Assembly: GCA_020747015.1 (NCBI GenBank)
Contig: JAGTJM010000015.1
Location: forward strand, 62,001-126,000
Source: Pyrenochaeta sp. MPI-SDFR-AT-0127
Lineage: Eukaryota; Ascomycota; Dothideomycetes; Pleosporales; Cucurbitariaceae
DNA: 64,000 nt
Direction of reading: 5' to 3'
Position 1 is the stretch's first letter. The number at the start of each line of letters is the position of its first letter. Under the pieces are notes generated by a model. The model had not been told where the DNA came from, made no database searches, and was given only the letters and a program-made list of their open reading frames with translations. Of the stretch, positions 10,991 to 22,091 are shown piece by piece. A program made the translations under genes and the position numbers.

Positions 10991-13328
10991 TCAGAAACCC
11001 TGGCTGTTCATGGGCCCGAATCCCAAGTCGCTGTATAATCCGCCCTGTGATACCCAGCCACCAAAATTGTCTGCCGTTGTATCGTTCCAAAGATACAAGT
11101 CGCCATTTTGAAAAGCTGCTGAGAAGTCTCCAATGTCTGGCGTAAAGGATGTTTGGCCGCCCAGTGGCTGAGTCGAAGTCGAGGAGTTAAGGGGCAGGTC
11201 GGTGGTGCTCCATGCGGGATATGAGTTTGGCATGCCAAAATTAGAGATTGCGGCTGTCCCTTGGTTTGTCGTCGGCTGCATCGTATTCGAAGAGGTTGTA
11301 TACTGCTGTGTCTTTATTTCTGCAAAGGTGGGTGTCTGATTGCCAGTCGCTGTCGCGCTTTTATTGCCATCATCATTCGTTCTCCTCCTCTTTAGGTGGC
11401 GTCCTTCTTGACGCCATTGTTTATATTCGTCCCACCACCCCTTGAGCTTTGCATCAAGAATAAAAGCCCAGTGTGATGGAATTCGGCATTTCTGTGGACC
11501 CATTGCTTCTGTTGTCTTCCGTAACACAGTATCGAGGTAGTAATCGACCTTGAGGCTCTGTGACTCAAGTATTTCGCCCATCTCCGCATCTGTGCCGACC
11601 GCATAGGCAGCCTTCATCAGCGTTACCAAAGCACAAATCGCGCGTACATAGATGACGTTTGGCGATTTTTGTAGCTTCTGGCTCGATATTGAGATGAAAC
11701 ATTCTAAGATTGAATGTGCGGCGCTGATACACTTTGTCGTCGCGTTAATTTGCAGAGCGGAGCGGGAGAGGAGGGATTCAGGTTGAATGCAATCGTCATC
11801 CAAAGCAGGGAGGGTGAGATGGCGGTTTCTGAAGTCAGTAACGTCGTATCGTCCACCATCCATGCCGAATTCCCACATCGATAGCATGTTTTGGTGATAT
11901 TCAATGGTTGCGTATACTTGCATCATTAGCTTTGTATGATAGGAATTCCACTGGGATTGGCTCACAAGTCATTACTTCATCAGGGACTGATTTCTTCCAA
12001 TCCTGCATCCTTCGATCAAAGATTCTTAATATAATCTGCATCCTTAACTCTGATAGACTGAAGCTCGTACTCGCATCATCGAAGCCAAAAGCCGTGTTTG
12101 CTTCGTCGGCGATTCTTTGAAGCTTTAGCCATGCGATTATTCGCTTATCATCCAAGAGTTTAGATTTTTCGAGCATATTAATGCACTCCTCCATCCAGCT
12201 ATTGAACAAGAGGATATTGGGGCGCTTGAGCCTCATTGAGAAGCCAGCGCTAACGATGTAAAGAAAGAGAACGGTCCTGCAATGTTCGAGAAGCTCTTCT
12301 GGTGAGGAGATCTTCTGCAAAGATCTAATGGCACGTTTGGGTAATTGCTCGTGTGTTCGTGGTTTCGAGCCAAGTCCAAGTTCAAGAGCCATTGATGCCG
12401 CCATATTCACCCACTGATAGATTTGTAGATGAGCTGGGCTTTTCGGTGGAGAATAGTATGCCACGGTAACAAGGAATGCCTGTATAGCCTGCACGGACTT
12501 TTCGCCTTTGATAAACACTGATCTGGCGTAAAAATACACCGCTTCTTCATGTAAGGTATCCGATAAGGCGGACCCCTTGGAGTGCGCAGCCGCGGCCATA
12601 ATAGCATGAAAAAGCGCGGGTTTCCTCGCTCGGAGCTCGAGCGCTGTCCATTCTCTCGGTATTGTAACTCCAGGACATGCGTTGACGAGTTCATTGCGCC
12701 ATATGCTCATCAACTCCTCGGCTAGCTCTTCTGTGATTACGTTGCGGTCCAGAATATCATTCTCGGAGGGAACTAGTAAATCTTTAGGCTCCGAATTATC
12801 CAATGGACGGGGAATGGGCGCATTCTTGACAGCATCCGCCGGCCATTGGCCGATGAAATTTGACGCTGAGGAGAGCGCACACCCATGCTGGGAAACGGCC
12901 GGTGCCTCTTTTTCTGTCCTATACGATTGCTCATCTGGCTGCTCATCGACTGATTCATGATCGCTGACATCATTAGACGACCGATTGTTAGATCTCAGCA
13001 GACTGCGCATCTGCTGGATCTCTTTTTCCAATTCGGTAACCCGCACGTCTGTCCTCTTTCGTTGTCGTCGTTTCGCTGGCGGTGCAAAAACGCACGCTCT
13101 GCCGGCTTTTGCGCATCTCTGGCATTGAGTGGAGCCTGCTTCCGGATTCACCAAGCAGCGTACTTTGGAAAGTCGACAAGCTTCGCATGCGCGGTTCAGT
13201 GCTTGCTCTTGCGACTTCTTAAGATGATCCGAGTCAGGGCTGTCAGCAGGGTTTAATGTCCACATATTCACGATTCCGCCTCTTTCACGGACTTGTTCCG
13301 CTTGATCCGACATGGTGTTGTCAGACAA
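10991..13328 (-). CDS. Zn2Cys6 transcription factor with probable frame break
   Basis: An N-terminal zinc cluster has cysteines at about 48, 51, 58, 69, 72 and 79 (CEACRLSKVRC, then CQRCAKAGRAC). It is followed by the basic linker KRRQRKRTD, a short coiled coil and a fungal-specific regulatory region, reminiscent of Leu3/War1-like factors. The reading frame changes near 11930-11975. Two explanations exist. A 46-nt GTAATG...AAAG intron (11930-11975) would give exons 11976-13328 and 10991-11929 (763 residues). Alternatively, one extra C lies in the CCC run at 11953-11955 (minus sense); without it, VPDEVMTCEPIQWNSYHTKL reads continuously, with the helix spacing usual for the family. I favour the second because the first deletes conserved sequence. 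The C-terminal 120 residues are low in complexity, as in an activation domain. Confidence 0.75.
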
Positions 13329-14419
13329 TCAATCGGCTCGGGCCTTTGAAAGGCCACTTAGATCAGGCTGGATGCTCTCGAGATCTAATTCTACTTCAAT
13401 TTCGAGTGCAAAAAGGCACCGTATCCCCCCTCGCTGTTACTTTTTCAGGTATAGCCGTTACTTTGTTCCATGACTAATCATGAAATCGAACTGCAGGCTG
13501 ACGTATATCACGGGCGTTACGATGTTGTGCAGCTCGAATCTCGTCGCTACGTAATGCGACCGACGCAAATTAGGTCAACGAGTCGAATAGAGGTCCCTTT
13601 CGTGGTTTGCAAGGGTGACTGGAAGGGTTTGAAGTGGTGACCCTGGATGTCGGGAAGACGCGTGGATGAGATTCTGAAGGGTTCAAAACACGCTATCCTG
13701 TTTTCGGCGAAACATGTGCATTTGCTCAGGATTATGCTTCGGGGGCGCGTGTATGCCATGCTCGATAGAATCAAACACACTATCTAGATTATCTAGAGGT
13801 TCTACTACTAAGATCATATGTGTCTGTTAAAGTGTTCCTGCCAGGTGATGAGGTAACCATTCACGCCGCCAGTGATTCGTAGCGGGAATCGCTCCGCCCT
13901 GATTGTAACGAAAGGGCAGAATCTGTACGCATTTTATTCTTGATTTTGGATTGCCAGGCGAACAACCAAGCTGGATTTATGTACGTGAAACTCAAGTGCA
14001 AGCCAAAGCATTACTTAGTTGTCCGTCGGGAAAATAATTGTCAGTCGAAGGGCGCGTTTAGCGCAAGTGGACTAGCCGACAGCTCGGATTGACGATAAGA
14101 GTCATTAGCTATGGCTGAGCTTTTACACATATATGGGTAGCCTCTGGCATTTCCTACGGGCTAGTTGTACTCACGTTAACAATTAGGGAGGATTGATGAG
14201 AGTTGCGTCCATGATACAAACTCTGCATATAAGCGAGGCTTGATACTGAGGAAATTCATTGACGCGTTTCATACACCAACAACAAAGCACACATTCTGGA
14301 TGTTGCAGCATGTAACAGACTCCTGCATAGAAATGGTATTGATAAGGTATCTAACGGACAATGAATCCTCATTTAGATCACGGACACCTCCCCAAGAACC
14401 ATCGACAACGCTCAAGCGT
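13329..14419. other. intergenic region, no supported gene
   Basis: The stretch lies upstream of the Zn2Cys6 gene and downstream of the permease, both on the minus strand. No frame above about 80 codons looks coding. It probably contains the promoter of the regulator. Confidence 0.4.
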
Positions 14420-16279
14420 TCAGCACAGCCAAAACCAAAACTTCTCAATAATATTGCGAGGAATCTGTTCGGGCCAAACCTCAGCATCTAGGGCAGCTTT
14501 GCCACTCCAGATGTCCGCCTCGGCCGGATTAACCATCTTCGAACGTTTGAAGAGTTTCCAGAAGAGGAACAGGAGGGAGAAAATCAAAACACCAATGTAT
14601 GCGGTGAAGAAGCTGGTCAACTGATCGGAGCCCCAAGGTGTCTGAGTAAACACCTTGAATCCGTTGAAGATAATGATCAAAGCGAAGTAGACAAGCGCAA
14701 TCCAGGCGGTGTAGGGTTGTCCAACGCTCTTGAAAACAAGGGTGTTGCGATCGACACCTTGGGCAACGAGAGCCTTGCGGAAACGAGTATACGTGTAACA
14801 AACAGAGCACCACGTAAAGAGTTGGGCAATGGTCGTCAAGTTCTGGAACCACAAGAAGACCTTATTGGCTCCAGTGCTAACACTCATGAATGTGATCAAA
14901 GAGATGGATGCAGTAATACCGACACAATAGTACGGCACGCCACCCTTTGAACACTTGAGAAGAAACTTAGGAGCCTGTCCGTTCTGCGCAACACCGAATA
15001 GGTAACGGGATCCGGTATACAAGAACGCATTGCCAGACGAGGTGGCCGAAGTGATGATGACAGCGTTGATGATGTGGGGCAGGACGGGAATGGAGGCATT
15101 CTTCATGGCGATAACCCAGGGCGAGGATTGAGCTCCCTTGGCGTTCTCATTGGTAAGTTGTGGGTCGTTTGAACTGATGCATACACCGATGAGGAAAGAT
15201 CCGAAGACGTAGAAGAATAGGATGCGCCAAAAGACACGGCGAACAGCCTTGGGGATATTCTAATGTTGGAGGTATAATTAGCCAAGCTCTAGAGAAAGAC
15301 ATGGGGCAAGAGTGCAATTGCTGATATCTCAACTACTCTTGAGTGGGTAAAACTTCTTAGGAGTGGGTTAATGCATACCTTGCGAGGGTTGGCTGCTTCA
15401 CCAGCAGCAACAGCAACCATCTCCACACCGCCGTATGAGAAAGCAGCATTGACTAGCGTGGACCAGAGACCGGTAAATCTGCCTGTAGAACCGGTTCCAA
15501 CGTACTCCTTCATGGCGCCTTCTTTCCAATAACGGAATCCTCTCCGATCATGATCGGGAGCGCCACCAAGCATAATGACAAGACCGGTAATGAGCAAGCC
15601 GAGAATGGTGATAATCTTGATGGAGGCGAATATGAACTCGGCTTCTCCGTAGATGCCGACCGCGAAGATATTCAAGCCAACGATGATGATAATGACCAAT
15701 CCGATCCAAATAGCGCTACAGGGAATTTTAGTAAGAGTTGGAAAATACATCTTAAATCGAGGGTGACACTCACGGGCTGTACTTCTCATCTTGATCCCAG
15801 AATGAGACGAGAACGGCGGCGGCAGATATCTCGGCGCAGAGGGTGATGGCACATTGGTACCAGTTATTCCACCCCACTGCGAACCCAAGAGCTGGATCCA
15901 CATAACGGGCGCAGTATTGAGGGATGGCGCCAGGGAGAGGGAGCCAGGTAGCCATCTCGCCGAGACATTGCATCATGGCGAAGATAGCACAACCAGTGAT
16001 GGTGTAACCAAGGAGGACAGAGACAGGACCAGCATTGGCGAATGCGCCTCCGATACCAAGGAAGAGACCCGTACCAATGGTACCACCGAGAGCAATGAAT
16101 TGGATGTGGCGGGACTTGAGGCCTCGGTGTACGTATCCATACTGCTCCGCAGTCTGGATGTCGCCGTAGATGTCAGCGGCCTCACCGATGTGGGCTCCCT
16201 TTTGGTGGGCAACATCGTGCTCTGGGGGCGATTGTGTGCCGACAGCATATTGCTGCTTCTCGTAGTCGTTAGCCGACAT
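14420..16279 (-). CDS. amino-acid permease, YAT/AAP family
   Basis: Exons 15774-16279, 15379-15715 and 14420-15259 (read on the minus strand) join in phases 2 and 0 to give 560 residues, the usual family length. The introns are 58 and 119 nt. After a hydrophilic N-terminus, the first membrane helix follows the conserved segment RHIQFIALGGTIGTGLFLG. About twelve helices can be traced, and the C-terminus has the typical EADIWSGKAALDAEVWPEQ signature of fungal general, proline or basic amino-acid permeases. It is a plasma-membrane proton symporter; substrate specificity cannot be read from the sequence. The N-terminal lysines may be ubiquitylation sites, by analogy with Gap1. Confidence 0.92.
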
Positions 16280-19238
16280 GTTGGAGTTGAAGAAAGGCCC
16301 GATTGTCTTCAGTGATAGGCCGTTGACGAGTGGCGATGGTTCCTAGAACCTTAGGATGATACGACGAGCAACTCGGTCGGTGGAAGAGCTACTACCCACG
16401 AGGAAGAGATGGCCTCTGGACGGAAGAAAAGGCGCAACTGCGCGACTATGGGATCAAAACTTACTCCTAGATGCTGCCGCGCAACCAGGAGCACCGGAGC
16501 CATGTTTATAAGGGCAGGGTCAGTCCGGGCTGACCATCTCTAGACCGTTCTCTCTGCCTCTCGGTTCCAAGCACGACATGGAAGCACAGACATAGCAAGC
16601 AGCAGACGGGTTAGGCTGTCCAGACTAGCAGCGGTTTGGCCAGGTAGTTTGCGGTTTGGGAAGCCGAGATTGGTATTTCCAACAAATAACCACATGCAAG
16701 GCACACGGACCCACCGTCGCTCGCACGTAATACGACCACTACCTGCCTATAGTTAACACCGAGTATGATAAGGGCGGCCACTGTCCGGGGAGAGGTTGCA
16801 TCGAAGATCAGGCTACGACTACGAGCAACTTGGGCATTCCGTGTGGGGTTCTCCACAATGCTTGGGTACCCCTCGCACTCTCGCGCAGCTGTGGAGACTC
16901 GTCACCCAGGTGCTTGTTTTCCCTCCATGCGCTGCGAGATGGCAATCAAAGTTGCAAACACGGTCGATGGAAAGTGCCGAGCACTGCGAAGAGCGAAGCA
17001 TGCGCCAGCCACGGCGGGGCTAGAGCGCGTCGGCCGTAATTCGCTCACGGTGCGATTTGACATTAAGACAAGCCTGTCAAGCCTCCCAATGGGCGCGCTA
17101 GGCAGTCTGGGCAGGTAGAACACCTCTTGCGGCCACAGCTACCGCTATCGTCGACGCAGGATTCCAAGGCATGCAGCGCTCGGTCATCTCGATAAGGGAT
17201 TCTTCTGGAACCCTCCTAGCGCTGCTCACTGTTCCCAGCTGGCCATGCCAACGAAAGCCGCCACGGATGGCAACCCTGCGATCGGTATCTGAGAGGTGCA
17301 AATGAATTTGGCGACCTGCCCCAAACGGAACCCTCAGATGACAAGGCTACGAAGCAGGCCTCCTCGTGCGTGAGCAATCCTTCGACCGGTGGCGATCTGT
17401 ACCACTCAGTTGGCCAGGATGCCCCGCTGCCATCATGTCACCCTCTTGTCGCTAGTGGTCGGTGTTTGACCTACCTAGTCAAGGAATATACGCGATAACG
17501 CGAAGTGTGGATATAATTGGCGCCGTTCTGCTAGAGGTGGGAGCTCGCACCACCAACACGACTCCCCCCAGACGAGCGCTGGTGATGGACAGGCCCAAGC
17601 AACGCAGATACTAAAATGGGCCCAATGATACGGAACGACTTCGTGGCCAGGCGTTCTAACCTGCGAAGTATTGAGTAGCGTCTGCATTAGGCTTACACGG
17701 CGCATGGCCATTGCGAGCTTATTTGAAACCACCAGGACAATCCCATGAGAGTAAGCACTCTTTACTATGCCCACTCACGCCCGCAGCGCCATAGTTAGAA
17801 GCTTCCTTGGGTATCAGAAGGCCTTTAAGGAAACACCTCATCTCGACGTGCTCGTATTTCGCCCAAAGCAACACGTGCCCAATATAAACATTCTCGGGAA
17901 GCTAAATCCCGGCATCCGCGTCCCCTCTTCTCACTTAGAGCCAAATGGACAGCAACCAGGCTGCCATACGCGGCCGAACCCCTCACTTAAAGTTCTCAAG
18001 ATCTTAGCTGAAAGAAGGATCTTCCAATGACAGAGTGGCACGAGACCACCATATGGTTCAGTGACATTTCGCTCAGGCTAGTTGAGATGATGACACTGGC
18101 ATCGTAGGCGTCGTGTTGATAAGAGCTCAACAGTCGTGTATCCACATGGCTGTGGCGTGAGCATTCCTGCCTATCTATATGGAAAAAATCGAGTAAAGGT
18201 AAGCGGGATATAGTAATGTGGCGAAATGAGACAGATGCAATGCTCGAGTCCATTGTTCTTTGGTCCGCTGACCGCGATACGTCGCTTCACCAGACCTTGC
18301 AGCGTCGCACAGATCATGCTTACGTCGTGTTTCAAAAGCCTCGATGTGAAAGACTACTGCAACGCCCGGCATGACTTCGGTTCCGTTGCAATCGGCTTTC
18401 ACTGGTTACGGGAAACACGAACTCGGCAGTGAAGAAAGACCGCGCGGCCCGCTCCTGAGCCTCAGTCTTGGAAAGCTTGACTTCGGCATCAACATCGGGT
18501 CAGGTTAATGCGGGACCTGATCGAGACATATCAGCGCGCAACCAGCTGTATCTGGTTTTTGTTTTTGTTTTTTTTGGAGTTTTCCACGCGTGGCTTTTTA
18601 AATATGTGGGTTTAAGTTCTGACAGCGCATGGTCTGCTTGCCACCCCGCTGAAGATGTCGTTGACTTCTCTAACATTTATAATCCATCACAATTGTTCCG
18701 AAATACTGGCTCTATGTGTGCCATCACCCAGTCTGCACAAGCTTGTAAAAACATTGCAGAAATAGTCTCTTTTGTCAATCCGTGAGCCTTGTCCAGGCTC
18801 GTCCTGTTGGTACACTTGATCTCTTCGTTGTGGGCCGACTTAATTGTAGGGAGATTTTGGACCAGAGCCGGTTTCCGCTTGCTAACAAATTTGTATTTAA
18901 GTAACAGTCGTCACTTGTCGACGCAAGTCCTAACAATGAATTGAGATAATGCATCATTCGTTGACTTATCGGAATGGCTACCCGCTACGTTCTCCACTGG
19001 TTTGATTGCCAACTCCATATCGCGCTCTTCCAATTCTGCATCTTCTTATGCCAGCTAGACACGCGTCCTTCTTAAACGGATCATTGTGTTGCAATGATTT
19101 CGCTCGCTATATGCGCCTGGCATAGAAGTCTGTGCTCTTCATATATGCTTTCAGTTTATCCCCTACAACGTAGATCTGACACCAACAAAACATTTTCATC
19201 GTTGCGAAACCTGGTAACCACCATCCCCAATCATCGCT
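16280..19238. other. long gene-poor stretch (about 3 kb)
   Basis: This is the longest interval without a recognisable gene. The first few hundred bases upstream of the permease are presumably its promoter. Frames up to about 117 codons occur on both strands, but none has a recognisable domain, splice-linked partner or good composition. Base composition is not strikingly AT-rich, so strong RIP is not evident by eye. A T-rich tract (GTTTTTGTTTTTG) lies near 18557-18575. Confidence 0.4.
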
Positions 19239-19664
19239 TTAGCCGGGACCGATCTTTGGCATGTCGTGATGTTCGCTCAAACCACTGAGGTACTTGTTCA
19301 GTTCTTCTACTTTCTCTTTGTGCGTCTTGACGCCTTCGCGCTTCAGCCTCTCTTCGAGTCGCTTCCGCCGCATCTCATCGTGCCGTCTCTCAGCTTCTGT
19401 TTTCTGTCTTCCGCCAGCCTCCTTCAACGATTGTTCGGCAGTCTCAGGTGACAGTGAGCGTCCAGGAGTTTCATGAGCTGGTGGGTGTGTAGGTGACCTC
19501 GAGCCATCGCGTTCGGCAGGACGTTTCGAGATATCGGTGGAAGTTGAGGCTTCGTTTGCACTTTCGGCGGACCTGGGTTTTCTTTTCTTCTTCTTTTTCT
19601 CGACCCCTGCGCCTTTCAGCTTGAGGCCGCCGCCTACGGCACTGGTGTAGTCGGAGGACGGCAT
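19239..19664 (-). CDS. FAM32A-like (DUF1754) nuclear protein
   Basis: Single exon of 141 residues. The N-terminus GGGLKLKG followed by a lysine cluster, a disordered middle, and a basic helical C-terminus (RRHDEMRRKRLEERLKREG, then THKEKVEELNKYLSGLSEHH) match the FAM32A/DUF1754 family. Human FAM32A is a component of late spliceosomes that promotes exon ligation; fungal members are assumed to be nuclear. The length agrees with the family (110-145). The gene is divergent from the F-box-like gene at 19999, with 334 bp between start codons. Confidence 0.85.
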   Translation of the reverse strand: MPSSDYTSAVGGGLKLKGAGVEKKKKKRKPRSAESANEASTSTDISKRPAERDGSRSPTHPPAHETPGRSLSPETAEQSLKEAGGRQKTEAERRHDEMRRKRLEERLKREGVKTHKEKVEELNKYLSGLSEHHDMPKIGPG

Positions 19665-19998
19665 TGTGGTCGTGACTATACGAAGTCGAGCTTGTTAGCT
19701 ACCAGGAATGGAACACCAGAACGGGTCGGCACGTGATAGCGTGGGGCTGAATCTATAGGCAGCACCCTCACCCACGGCAGCTCCGCGCACGCCGCAATCT
19801 GAATTGACTAAACTTAGGTCAGTGTGAATCTACTTCAACTGGATCACTTGCCTACATTTTGTCACGCCTAGTTCTCGACACAAGCCCTATCACTGACTGC
19901 AGCCAATCTACGCGGACATCCTATGGGCAGGTAGCCGGCTACAGACCATCAATCTCCAGCACATAGTGGGTCGATTCCTACATCCGTCTGGCAAAACG
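19665..19998. promoter_or_regulatory. short shared bidirectional promoter region
   Basis: Only 334 bp separate the FAM32A-like start codon (minus) from the F-box-like start codon (plus), so both promoters must lie here. No specific factor site is recognised with confidence. Confidence 0.45.
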
Positions 19999-20685
19999 AT
20001 GGAACCTATCAATCATATCAGTCCGCTTCTGAATCTACCAACTGAGCTCCGTCTCTGTATATATCATCATGTGGACTATCGAAGTCGCCCATGTAGCTTC
20101 AGAGGCCTACTGTTCAGCTGCAAACTTATCCACCATGAGGTAGAATCTGAGCTCTGCAACGAAATATCAAGTGCGGTTACTTTCATCTCCGAAGCCATTC
20201 GATTAGGCGGTGATGAAATACTATACACACCTCCTGACACGCTCAGTGGGTGGCTGAACCTGACCGTCTCTCGCCCAAAGAAAGCGAACATGTTCCACAA
20301 AGAAGATCCTTTTCTCCGATTCAAATATATCCATTTTAATACATTTACTATAACCTTTCACAATCATGAAGAGGGGTTTGAATTTCGCCCAGAACGACCT
20401 GATACTTATCAGTATGCGGCAGGGAGAGTAGCCACAGAGATCGGCAGATGGGGCCCCATAGAAGACGTTCCCGCTATGAAGAGATGGAACATTGTATGGC
20501 GTGCGTATCCACTAGCCAGAGCCAGGATCTTCATGGATGCGCCGCTGCGTAGGTATCACAAAACTACATGGGAGATGGAGGAGTTCAAGAATGAACAGGG
20601 ATTGTTAACCGGTGTGAGTTTCAGCAGGATCAGAAAGAGTGAGGAAGCTCGAAAGTGTGAAGCCCTAAGCAAACGTGACGGGTGA
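19999..20685 (+). CDS. small F-box-like protein of unknown function
   Basis: Single exon of 228 residues starting at the ATG at 19999; an in-frame GTG lies upstream at 19966. Residues 8-35 (ISPLLNLPTELRLCIYHHV) resemble the degenerate F-box/2EXR-type start found in many short fungal proteins. The remainder has alternating hydrophobic and charged stretches and a basic C-terminus, without a recognised domain. Such proteins are numerous and poorly characterised in Dothideomycetes. A role in ubiquitin ligase recruitment is only inferred from the F-box-like start. It converges with the methionine sulfoxide reductase gene. Confidence 0.7.
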   Translation: MEPINHISPLLNLPTELRLCIYHHVDYRSRPCSFRGLLFSCKLIHHEVESELCNEISSAVTFISEAIRLGGDEILYTPPDTLSGWLNLTVSRPKKANMFHKEDPFLRFKYIHFNTFTITFHNHEEGFEFRPERPDTYQYAAGRVATEIGRWGPIEDVPAMKRWNIVWRAYPLARARIFMDAPLRRYHKTTWEMEEFKNEQGLLTGVSFSRIRKSEEARKCEALSKRDG

Positions 20686-21261
20686 TCAAGTGGGCGAAAT
20701 GAAGGGACAAAGGGGTTGTACCTACATGTTGGAGGCTTGATATGGGATTCGACAAATCTGAATCTCTGCTGAAACCTGAAGTCGTAGAACATCTGTCGCC
20801 ATATACATCTTCAACCAGTTTTGTAATTACTAGCCTTCAGTGATAGAGTAAACGAAGCGATTCAAGCCTGTTATAATATGAATAAAAGGGAAAGTCTGTA
20901 TCATGGTCAATACAATATGAAGTCAAGTGCACACAACTTGTTGCTACATTTGATTCTACACAGTTCCATGAGCGTAACTGAATAGCACATGTGCCATATG
21001 CTTGTTATAACACACGTAATGTACACAGAGTATCCCCTGGCATAAAAGCCTAAGTAAGCATGAAACTGCGACGATGAAACTAGAAAAAGTATGAGTATCG
21101 ATATTGGTGTAACATCAAATATGCATACAAACATAGCAGATGATGAGAAGAAGAAGAGAAGGACTAGAGTTTACAACTACGGAGACATGAACAATAGTCC
21201 GAAGAATGGAAAATCTTAGCTATAGAAACCTGTATTATTCTTTCTTGCCTTTGGTCATATC
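20686..21261. other. intergenic between convergent genes
   Basis: AT-rich 3' flanks of the F-box-like gene (+) and the methionine sulfoxide reductase gene (-). No supported ORF or RNA gene is seen. Confidence 0.4.
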
Positions 21262-22091
21262 TTAGAAATCGCACGACTGTGCGAGTAACTCTGCCAATTC
21301 CTCTAGAGCCGTTTGGTCTTCTGTGGTAAACCCATTCAGCTCTGCGCAGTCAATATCGATGATAGCTACAACCTATACTTGTGCATTAGCTCACGTCTAG
21401 GGAATTCTATGTTGTACCCAAAGCCAACTTGGTATCGAACATGACATGGGAATCAATCACATACCTTGCCGCTTTTCTTCACAGGAACAACAATCTCGCT
21501 CTTGCTTGCTCCATCACACGCAATATGTCCCGGAAACTTCTCTACATCCTCGACCAGCTGCGTTACTCCGCTTTGCGCCGCTGCGCCACACACGCCTCTC
21601 CCAAATGCAATGACTTGACATGCTACTTGGCCTTGGAATGGACCGAGAATGAGCTGAGAGGAGTCGGATGGATCCGTGAAGTAGAAGCCTGCCCAATTGA
21701 CCTGTGATGAGGGTGAGGGTAGGGAGTGATATGCGTGCCAGAGGAGGGCGGCTGTGTTGCTGAAGTTGCTTGCGCGTACAATGTCAGAGGTCATGTGCGT
21801 TAGGCCCGATGGTGGTGATTAAATTATGGATGCGTTGAACTGAAATGACATACCAGACCTAAAAAGCAGTTAGCCAGGCCTCTATTGCTCTATTCCTCGC
21901 ACTGAGAATATTGCCATGTCTTACCCAATTTCTTTGCCCTTCAAAGAGTAATTTTGCCTGTTCTAATACTTGTGCGTAAACATCCTTCTTGCTCAATCCT
22001 TCAGCGAAAGTTGATGAATCAGCGTGCACCTAGAATTTACCCCATCAGCTCTTGTCCAGTACTTCCTTGCATCTAACTTGTCTCATACCAT
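21262..22091 (-). CDS. free methionine-(R)-sulfoxide reductase (GAF domain)
   Basis: Five coding exons on the minus strand: 22089-22091 (the ATG alone), 21925-22029, 21854-21858 (five bases, GTCTG), 21465-21768 and 21262-21372. The four introns are 59, 66, 85 and 92 nt, all GT-AG. The product has 175 residues. It is a single GAF domain with three cysteines at 88, 98 and 122; their spacing of 10 and 24 is the same as the catalytic set of E. coli fRMsr (84, 94, 118). The family reduces free L-methionine-(R)-sulfoxide using thioredoxin. The 5-nt exon supplies the VC of RNW-VC-NFSNTA and restores frame; without it the cysteine domain is out of frame. A frame starting MTSDIV inside intron 3 is intronic, not the start. 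Confidence 0.88.

Noticed and set aside
9702..16279. Possible secondary-metabolite or siderophore cluster (SidJ-like hydrolase, Zn2Cys6 factor, permease in a row)
   Set aside because: No synthetase, ligase, oxygenase or other core biosynthetic gene is present, the permease is an ordinary amino-acid type, and the flanks are housekeeping genes.
21453..21794. MTSDIV start as an independent 113-residue GAF protein
   Set aside because: The ATG and the next codons are in an intron, and the conserved N-terminal helices of the enzyme lie in upstream exons with matching phases.
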